NCBI GenBank assembly: GCA_006384855.1
Contig: VCJN01001170.1
Coordinates: forward strand, 62,001 to 126,000
Length of the DNA: 64,000 bases
Source: Tetraselmis striata
Taxonomy: Eukaryota > Chlorophyta > Chlorodendrophyceae > Chlorodendrales > Chlorodendraceae
Reading direction: 5' to 3'
Shown: in pieces, positions 56,641 through 64,000 of the stretch
Layout of the letters: every line of letters starts with the position of its first letter
Position numbering within the stretch: position 1 is the stretch's first letter
Translations under genes and position numbers: made by a program
Notes under the pieces: model-generated
Seen by the model: the letters and a program-made list of their open reading frames with translations, nothing else
Databases searched by the model: none
Told to the model about the DNA's origin: nothing

Positions 56641-57453
56641 GACCAGTGATCATTTAAAAAGCCCCCCAGGTGTGGCTCCCTGGTCGTAGTTGCGGGATCC
56701 GATGATCCGCCGCCTCGACCATATACCCCGCTCAGCCCCCTGCCGCATTTGGCCGGGCACGGGTCTTAGGGATTAGCGCTATTAGGCTGCATACATTTTA
56801 TTTCATTTTCGGCCGTAACCGCAAATAATCGTATGGGTACCCTGTACGAATTTACGGTTGCGGCTCGCGAGTAGTAGGTACCTGGTAGTTGTAATCACTT
56901 TTAAAACACGGAGTTGTATTATTGAGCCGTAACCGTAAACTGGCGCATTTGCGGCTCGAGGATTTTCGGCTGGCCTCGCTGGTCGCAAATATCGCAATAT
57001 TTACGATCGCCCCAAATGCTGTGGCTCACTGAGCCGTAAATTGAATTTCAAGTTGAGTTTGGTTTTGCCAAAAAGATGGCGCAGGTTGTTTTACACGGTC
57101 AAGAGCCGAAATTGGCAGGATGGGTTAGCGAAAGCGTGGAGGGAAAACGGAGTCAAGTGGGGGGGGGGGGGGGGGGGGGGGGGGGGGGCGCTGCGTGGAA
57201 CGCAGCGAAATCTGGAAGATGGCAGGCTCAGCTGTTGTGGCTGCTTTTATGTCTACTCGTGCTGCACCCAAAAAGGGCGCAACGACAGGTGCCTAGTTCC
57301 CGTACCACTGAGCAACACTTGTAGCTGAAAAGCGGTTAGGTCAAGGGAGGAAACCCCATAAACTAGTTTAGATCATTTCAAGTTGAGTCTGGTTTTGCCA
57401 GTTATGAGCGAACGGAGAGAGCGGTGGATTGACGGAGAAGGGGTAGCGCCTGG

Positions 57454-58902
57454 TCATGAAGGAGGCACCGGGAAGGCCACCGCTGCGGAGTCTTGTTGGA
57501 CTTGGAAGTGGCGGAGGGGGGCGATGTGGCCAAAGAAGAACCATGCGCCACGTGAAGGAAGAACGCTGGGGTCGATGTAGTCCAGAACGACGTCGGAGTT
57601 AGTGGCCCATCCACCTTGGTAGCGAATGTGGGACAATGGTACTCCGATGGCGTTAGCCGCAGACGCTGCGCCCTTGCGAAGGATGTGTGAGGTCCAGGAA
57701 GTGCCGGCGGGAGGGGCAACACCGACAAGACGGACGGATATAGAGAGCCAGTCCGACATTGTAGCGGCAGTCCAAGGTTTTGACTGCTCGCTCGGGGTGA
57801 CCGCCCAGAAGTTTGTTTCAGCCAAGGCAACAGTAACCAGGGGGACAGACTGTATTGTGTCGATGAAGTGGTGCATGAGACGTGCAACTCGGGGGTGCTC
57901 TGCCACTGGAAGGAGGAGTACGCGCAGGTCGTCGCGTCCTCGTCGTCCAGCGCGGCCTTTCTCGCGGTACACATGCATGGTAATGTTGTAATCGTCGACA
58001 TGCACATCCCGCACTCGGCAGGAGACGCCAGTAAGCCCTCTGGCAAAGAACATGAAGTTGACATCCGAGGCCACGAGGGCTCGGAAGTCGTGTTGGTACT
58101 CTGGGGTGGGAACAGACACAATCGGCTCGGCCTTTGTGACGAAGCGGTAAGCTACATCAGCAGGCAGAGGAACTCGCAAGGGGGCTGCTTCCAGACGGCG
58201 CTGCAGCAGCATCAGCCCACGCCTTGCCGAAGTGAGGTGTAGGCTGTCCTTGGCGATTGGGTCGAGGTTGTGCAGCTCGAAGAACGTGTTGATTGCAGAC
58301 AGGTAGGGTTGCAGTGACTTATCTCCAATGTGCCCTCGTTCACCAATCCAGGCAACGTACCGGACGACAGTAGCAGTGGTCGCCTCCAGCGGGCTGATGT
58401 TCTCGGAGTCGTGGCAGAACTCCGCGAACCGAGAGAGTCTGCCGGCGTAGCTCTTGAGCGTCTGAGCGGTGAGGGAGCTGGAGCGCAGGTCGAGGGTCCG
58501 TTGTCCTAGCTCGTCCGAGCCGAAAGCGTCATGCAGTCGAGATCGCAGTGAGGCAGCCTAGGGCGCGTCAGCTTCGGGCTCGTCAATTACGTAAGTGCGT
58601 CGTTTTACCGACACAGTTCCAGAGGTGCGACTACTGTTTGCAAAGTACTCGGCAGCAGCGGTTAGATTCCCGGCGGCTGGCCGGTAGTTGCTGGACGGGT
58701 TTGCAGTAGCACCAGTACGGGTTTGCGGGGCTAGGTTCAGGTAGGAGGGCCGCCCCGCGCACCCTTCGCGCTCGTAGCGCATGTCACGCGCGTAACGTAC
58801 ACGCGCGAAGCTTGGTCGTTGTGAACCAGTTGTGACACGCAGTGTAACAACCGACGGACGCAGCGATGGAATGGTACGGGAGGCGGTTTGTTGAGCCGCC
58901 AT
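57454..58902 (-). pseudogene. Tyrosine recombinase of copy I (one TAG stop)
   Basis: One frame runs from ATG 58,902 to 57,454, interrupted only by TAG at 58,560-58,558, where copy II has TGG (Trp). It contains SFARVRYARD, LAPQTRTG, LKSYAGRLSRFAEFCHD, YVAWIGERGHIG, LSAINTFFELHNLDP, then the catalytic part with YREKGRAGRR (first Arg), SHILRKGAASAANAIG (HxxR) and IRYQGGWATNSDVVLDYIDP (containing the nucleophile Tyr). It is related to the recombinase of the DIRS/PAT element at 42.8 kb. Catalytic residues appear intact. Confidence 0.82.
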
Positions 58903-59150
58903 GTGCAGGTGTGCGGATGGTTGAGCCGCACTCGGCTGTAGCTGTAAGAAGCGCCGTACCGAGGAAGGTCTGAATGAAGTCTGTAAGGGGGGGGGGGGTC
59001 AGGTCCTGACACATGGCGCTCATCCCGCCGTTGAGCTGCAAGGGTGCGTTTTGCGGCGGTCACCGAAAGGTGGCCTCGCAAAGCTCCAGCAGCTCCGACG
59101 AAAGGCGCCCCGCACCGTCACTCGTGCTCACCTTCGCGGCCACGTCCGCG

Positions 59151-59972
59151 TCAACCGCCACGCCCTCGTCCACGCCCACGACCTGCAGCCGCTGCCGCCA
59201 CCCGAGCAGTAGCGGTTCCTTTGGCGCTGCTGGCCACAGACGCCTCGAAGACGCGACGCTCGTAGTCCCTCATTAGGTCCCCAAAAATCGCGGAACCCAA
59301 ATGCTCAGAAGCAGGCTGAAAGTGCTGAGCTCGCAGCACGTCCATAACACCTTGGTCACCGTGTACACGCTTGACCTCATTAAGCCTCCGCAAGAAGGCC
59401 AAACGAAAACGAAACGCCTTGTCGATGGCTTAGGCGTGGTTCCGAGCTCTCGCGAGGTAGGGGGTGAAGTCTGGATTTGCAGCAGGGACGTAAGGCAGCA
59501 GCTCGTCGAGAGCCACGAAAAGTGCAGTCATGTGGGCGCCGAAACACGACATCCATAGATACTCCTCATGGGCCGGCAGACGCCGGTCATCCTGCTTGAG
59601 GTACTCGTTCGTTAGGTCGGTGCTCAGGGGGAAGAGCCCAGGCACCCTGCTAACCGGTCGAACGGCCTCGTAACCATACTCTGCTCTCTCCAGTAGTTTT
59701 GGCACCGCGAGGTAGTCATCCTCGTCACTCACGGATTTTGCTCCGACACGGCCGCCTTGGGCTAGCTCTAGCAAATCGGGGCGCTTTGCGGCTCCCCCGC
59801 TGCCTGTCGGCTGTCCCGCGATGCGCTGCCCGGAACCGGAACCATGTGCTCCTTCTCCATCAACAACGCGCTCACGCGCCGTCAATTGGGTCATCGCAGT
59901 AGCCAGCCCTCGCAGTTCTGCGTGTAGCGACTCGAGCGTCGGCCCAACGACGGGTTCTTCTCCATCTGGCAT
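59151..59972 (-). CDS. Gag-like protein of copy I (one internal in-frame stop)
   Basis: It starts at the ATG at 59,972 (MPDGEEPVVGPTLESLHAEL). The conserved part is [18 protein letters not shown]...[27 protein letters not shown]. After RARNHA there is TAA at 59,432-59,430, then the same frame continues without Met ([39 protein letters not shown]) to an Ala/RG-rich basic tail ending at 59,151. Copy II has the same TAA. The product resembles a retroelement capsid-like protein with an RNA-binding RG tail; that role is inferred. Confidence 0.7.
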
Positions 59973-60428
59973 GGTAACGCACGGGCGTACGGATGAGAAT
60001 ATCACACACGGATGGCGAGCCGGGTGTGGTCTTGAACAACCTGGGGTGACCTTGCTCGCAACAGGTTACGAGACAGTTTTAACATCGCTGCGTGGAACGC
60101 AGCGAAAACTGGAAGATGGCAAGCTCGGCTGTTGTGGCTGCTTTTATGTCTACTCGTGCTGCACCCAAAAAGGGCGCAACGACATGTGCCTAGTTCCCGT
60201 ACCACTGAGCAGCACTTGTAGCTGAAAAGCGGTTAGGTCAAGGGAGGAAACCCCATAAACTAGTTTAGATCAGTACTACTTTACGCAGAATATACATGTT
60301 CAGCGCAATGTACAGGTTGGTCGTAAAGAGTCGTAGGGGCCATGCGGCGCCCTGTTGCTGCTTGGCCCGGCACCAGCCCGGGCGCCAGGGCGTGCTGATG
60401 CTGGGCCCGTTTGAACGTTTGAACTCAC

Positions 60429-60855
60429 ATGACTGAGGGGGTGCGGTCATACGTCACTGACCTGGCTCATTTGCTAGTCGTCGCCCGCCCACATCATGCC
60501 GTGTTGGGTGCTCATCAGGCTACAACACTCCCAAGCGATTGCTCGAGATGGCCACCAATCGCCCCCCCTCCCCCCCCCCCCCCCCCGCCCGCGCCGCCGC
60601 GGCCGCAAGCCCCGCATTTAGGCGATACGGGCATGGATGACGACGACTTCTGGGCGGACGAGGAGAACGAAGAGCAAGTTGGGCATGGAGGACTGGAAGT
60701 GGGTTGGCTGACTGCGCCGTGCTGCGGGGTGACAACGAGAGCACCGAGGACAGCGATGAGGAGGATGAGGATGAGGACGGCGGCAACGAGGACGAAGGGG
60801 ATGAGAAGGAGGGCGAGGGCGACGAGGAAAATAACGGCGGATACTGGGATGCCAC
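60429..60855 (+). pseudogene. Acidic ORF fragment between the two elements
   Basis: The frame through 60,650-60,860 reads a long Asp/Glu-rich stretch (STEDSDEEDEDEDGG, GDEKEGEGDEENNGGYWDATF), typical of the acidic tail of a transposase or nuclear protein. It abuts B2 of copy II exactly. A poly(C) run lies at about 60,568-60,586. It may be a sequence disrupted by the insertion. Confidence 0.35.
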
Positions 60856-61198
60856 ATTTCAAATTTGAGTCTGGTTTTGCCAAAAAGGTCGCGCAGGCAG
60901 TTTTACACGGTCAAGAGCCGAAATTGGCCGGAAGGTAAAGTGAAAGCGTGGAGAGAAAACGGAGTCAGGGGGCGCTGCGCGAGTGTAACGCAGCGAAATC
61001 TGGAAGATGGCATGCTCAATTGTTACGGCTGCTTTTGTGTCTACTAGTGCTGCACCCAAAAAGAGCGCAACGACAGGTGCCTAGTTCCCGTACCACTAAG
61101 CAGCACTTGTAGCCGAAAAGCGGTTAGGGAAAGCCGGAAAGGGAGAAAACCCCATAAACTAGTTTAGATCGTGTCAAAGTTGAGTCTGGTTTTGCGAG

Positions 61199-62809
61199 TC
61201 ATGTGCGAACGGAGAGAGCGGTGGATTGACGGAGAAGGGGTAGCGCCACGAAGGCCACCGCTGCGGAGTCTTGTTGGACTTGGAAGTGGCGGAGGGGCGC
61301 GATGTGGCGATGATAAGAACCATGCGCCAGGCGAAGAAAGAACGTTGGGGTCGATGTAGTCCAGAACAACGTCGGAGTCAGTGGCCCAGCCGCCTTGGTA
61401 GCGAATGTGGGACAGTGGAGCTCCGATGGCGTTAGCGGCAGACACTGCTCCCTTGCGAAGGGTATGTGAGCTCCAGAAAGTGCCGGCGGGAGGGGCAGCA
61501 CCGACAAGACGAACGGATGTAGAGAGCCAGTCCGACATTGTAGCGGCGGTCTAAGATTTGGACTGCTCGCTTGGGGTAGCCGCCCAAAAGTTAGTCTCGC
61601 CCAAGGCAACACGAACCAGGGGGGCAAACAATACGTGGTCGATGAAGTGGTGCATGGGACGTGCAACGCGGGGGTGTTCGGACTCTGGAAGGAGCAGCAC
61701 ACGCAGGTCATCGGGGGCCCGTCGACCAGCGCGGCCTTTCTCCTCGCGGTACACCTGCATGGTAATGTTGTAATCGTCGACATGCACATCCCGCACTCGG
61801 CAGGAGACGCCAGTAAGTCCCCTGGCAAAGAACATGAAGTTGACAACCGAGGCCACGAAGGCTTGGAGGTTGTAGTGGTACTCTGGAGCGGAGCATGCAT
61901 AATCAACTCTGCCCGCTCGACGAAGCTGTAAGCGACATCAGCAAGCAAAGGGGCAGCCTCCAACCGACGCTGCCGTAGCATTAGCCCACGACGAGCTGCG
62001 GTAAGGTGCAGGCTGTCCTTAGCGATCGGGTCGAGGTTGTGCAGCTCGAAGAACGTGTCGATTGCGGACAGGTAGGGCTGCAACGACTTAGCCCCAATGT
62101 GCCCTCGCTCACCAACCCAAGCAACGTACCGGACGACAGTAGCAGTGGTCGCTTCCAGCGGGCTGATGTTCTGCAAGTCGTGGCAGAACTCCGCGAACCG
62201 AGAGAGTCTGCCGGCGTAGCTCTTGAGGGTCGGAGTGGTGAGGGAGCTGGAGAGTAGATCGAGAGTCCGATGTCCCAACTCGTCAGAGCCGAATGCGTCC
62301 AGCAACCGAGACCGGAGCGAAGCAGCCCAGGGGGCAACAGCTTCGGGCTCGTTAATTACGTAAGTGGGTCGTTTTACCGACAGAGTTCCAAAGGGACGGT
62401 TACAGTTAGCAAAATACTCGGCAGCAGCAGTTAAGTTTCCGGCGGTTGGCCGGTAGCTGCTGGACGGGATTGCCACAGCATCAGTACGGGTTTGCGGGGC
62501 TAGGTTCAGGTAGGAGGGCCGCCCCGCGCGCCCTTCGCGCTCGTAGCGCCTGTCACGCGCGTAACGTACACGCGCAAAGCTTCGTCTTTGCGAACCAATT
62601 GTAACACGCAGCGTAACAACGTACGGACGCACCGATGAGATGGTTCGGAAGGCGGTTTGTTGAGCCGCCATGTGCAGGTGTGCGGATGGTTGAGCCGCAC
62701 TCGGCTGTAGCTGTAAGAAGCGCCGCACCGAGGAAGGTCTGAATGAAGTCTGTAAGGTGGGGGGGGGGGGGGGGGGGGGGGAGGTATGGTCCTGAGACAT
62801 GGCGCTCAT
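61199..62809 (-). pseudogene. Tyrosine recombinase of copy II (frameshifted)
   Basis: The 536-codon frame from 62,809 keeps the recombinase N-terminal half (LKSYAGRLSRFAEFCHDLQN, VRYVAWVGERGHIGAKSLQPY) and then slips near 61,890-61,930. The true C-terminal reading continues in another frame with DVHVDDYNITMQVYREEKGRAGRR and, after a second change, SHTLRKGAVSAANAIG and IRYQGGWATDSDVVLDYIDP. The catalytic residues are present but not in one frame. Confidence 0.8.
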
Positions 62810-62903
62810 CCCGTCGTTGAGCCGCTAGCGATCGCCTTGGGGCGGTCACCGAAAGGTGGCCTCGCAAAGCTCCAGCAACTCCGACGAAAGGCGCCCCGCG
62901 CCG

Positions 62904-63956
62904 TCACTCGTGCTCACTTTCGCTGCCACGTCCGCGCCCGCCACCACGCCCACGCCCACGCCCACGCCCACCCCCACGCCCACACCCACGCCCATGCCCA
63001 CGCCCACGCCCACGCCCACGCCCACGCCCACGCCCACGCCCACGCCCACGCCCACGCCCACGCCCACGCCCACGCCCACGCCCACGCCCACGCCCACGCC
63101 CACGCCCACGCCCACGCCCACGCCCACGCCCACGCCCACGCCCACGCCCACGCCCACGCCCACCCCCACGCCCACCCCCACGCCCACGCCCGCGCCCACG
63201 CCCACGCCCACGCCCACGCCCACGCCCACGCCCACGCCCACGCCCACGACCTGCAGCCGCGGCCGCTACTCGAGCAGTACATGTTGCCTTGGCGCTGCTG
63301 GCCACAGACGCCTCGAAGACACGACGCTCGTAGTCCCTCATTAGGTCCCCAAAAATCGCGGAACCCAAATGCTCAGAAGTAGGCTGAAAGTGCTGAGCTC
63401 GCAGCACGTCCATAACACCTTGGTCACCGTGTACACGCTTGACCTCATTAAGCCTCCGCAAGAAGGCCAAACGAAAACGAAACGCCTTGTCGATGGCTTA
63501 GGCGTGGTTCCGAGCTCTCGCGAGGTAGGGGGTGAAGTCTGGATTTGCAGCAGGGACGTAAGGCAGCAGCTCGTCGAGAGCCACGAAAAGTGCAGTCATG
63601 TGGGCGCCGAAACACGACATCCATAGATACTCCTCATGGGCCGGCAGACGCCGGTCATCCTGCTTGAGGTACTCGTTCGTTAGGTCGGTGCTCAGGGGGA
63701 ATAGCCCAGGCACCCTGCTAACCGGTCGAACGGCCTCGTAACCATACTCTGCTCTCTCCAGTAGTTCTGGCACCGCGAGGTAGTCATCCTCGTCACTCAC
63801 GGATTTTGCTCCGACACGGCCGCCTTGGGCTAGCTCTAGCAAATCGGGGCGCTTTGCGGCTCCCCCGCTGATTGTCGGCTGTCCCGCGATGCGCTGCCCG
63901 GAACCGGAGCCATGTGCCCCGTCATCTCCATCAACAACACAGTCACGAGCCGTCAA
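62904..63956 (-). CDS. Gag-like protein of copy II with expanded RG tail
   Basis: The frame enters at the break at 63,956, carries the same conserved Gag part as copy I, has the same TAA at 63,500-63,498, and continues in frame through [34 protein letters not shown]. It ends in about 50 Gly-Arg dipeptides encoded by the GGGCGT hexanucleotide array. Copy I has only about four such dipeptides. RG runs bind RNA in other proteins, so expansion may change nucleic-acid affinity. Confidence 0.7.
62943..63249. repeat. (CCCACG)n hexanucleotide array, about 50 units
   Basis: Nearly pure 6-bp repeats with a few CCCACC, CCCATG or CCCGCG variants lie inside the copy II gag ORF. The corresponding part of copy I (59,155-59,185) has only about four diverged units. 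Confidence 0.97.
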
Positions 63957-63959
63957 TTG

Positions 63960-63997
63960 GGCCTACATTGTTGCAAGCTCTTGCAGCAATGTAGGCC
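63960..63997. repeat. 19-bp-arm hairpin at the window edge
   Basis: GGCCTACATTGTTGCAAG and CTTGCAGCAATGTAGGCC pair with one mismatch around a two-base loop, exactly where homology to copy I stops. Confidence 0.85.
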
Positions 63998-64000
63998 TTC

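Larger units (their letters stand above)
57045..60271 (-). mobile_element. RT-less gag + tyrosine-recombinase element, copy I (complete termini)
   Basis: Read on the minus strand: A1 (60,271-60,085), gag-like ORF, tyrosine-recombinase ORF, B1 (57,400-57,375), A2 (57,374-57,189), a spacer with a poly(G) run and about 85 bp of unique sequence, and B2 (57,070-57,045). A1 and A2 are about 187 bp and nearly identical; B1 and B2 are 26 bp with one difference. The arrangement is the DIRS/PAT split direct repeat, but only about 250 bp separate gag from the recombinase, so there is no room for RT or RNase H. It is about 3.2 kb long. It could be a non-autonomous DIRS derivative or a distinct class. Confidence 0.85.
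60856..63960 (-). mobile_element. RT-less gag + tyrosine-recombinase element, copy II (cut at the window end)
   Basis: On the minus strand B2 (60,882-60,856), A2 (about 61,170-60,976) and B1 (about 61,197-61,172) follow the recombinase ORF, in the same order as copy I. Gag is nearly identical to copy I from about 63,360 to 63,955. Homology stops at 63,960, where a hairpin begins, so A1 is missing from the window. Copies I and II lie 585 bp apart in the same orientation. Confidence 0.85.

Noticed and set aside
57041-57328. Plus-strand ORF with a glycine run between B2 and A2
   Set aside because: It joins repeat sequence, a poly(G) run and the A2 repeat; only the short coding-like peptide beside B2, in another frame, seemed worth reporting.
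62786-63382. Plus-strand ORFs of Pro-Thr and Ala-His repeats
   Set aside because: They are antisense or off-frame readings of the hexanucleotide array in the minus-strand gag ORF.

Overview
The window looks like nuclear DNA of a green alga, probably a chlorophyte of the Chlamydomonadales/Volvocales type. The reasons are intron-rich genes with GTGCGC/GTGAGT donors and CAG acceptors, TGTAA poly(A) signals behind two genes, a flagellar CH-domain gene, and DIRS/PAT (TOC-like) tyrosine-recombinase retroelements. The genus is not determined. About half the window is mobile or repetitive DNA. Poly(G)/poly(C) runs of 12 to more than 30 bases are unusually common, about thirty of them.

Host genes, in order: NUOA9/NDUFA9-like complex I subunit (7,931-12,047, +, 9 exons); ARP6 of the SWR1 complex (18,974-16,130, -, 7 exons) with the small TFIIH subunit TFB5 just upstream on the same strand (19,517-19,151, 2 exons); a SPATA4-like CH-domain protein (24,518-26,615, +, 7 exons); a single-exon SLC4-type anion exchanger (29,211-27,424, -); a ubiquitin-specific protease (43,609-47,708, +, 9 exons, 584 aa); and a decayed P2-type cation ATPase (about 49,450-47,780, -) carrying a retroposon insertion. 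Exon phases close exactly for the multi-exon models.

Mobile DNA: a degenerate transposon-like gene pair at 1.2-4.6 kb around a 30-bp tandem repeat; a LINE at 13.5-15.2 kb whose 3' tail recurs as truncated insertions at 7.09, 23.9 and 49.15 kb, two with exact target-site duplications; a second LINE with RNase H (32.9-34.05 kb, -); a Ty3/gypsy pol remnant (34.6-36.2 kb, -); a DIRS/PAT element with A1...B1-A2-B2 split direct repeats (38,376-43,300); a 1,000-bp non-autonomous hAT-like element with an 8-bp TSD (54,530-55,529); and two long copies plus one relic of a compact gag + tyrosine-recombinase element with split direct repeats but no reverse transcriptase (57,045-60,271; 60,856-63,960; 5,236-6,840).

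The best candidate for an under-described system is that RT-less gag + tyrosine-recombinase family. A protein-coding-like sequence lies next to its terminal B repeat and recurs at 37.93-37.99 kb. A full DIRS/PAT element in the same window could supply reverse transcriptase in trans; that link is inference.
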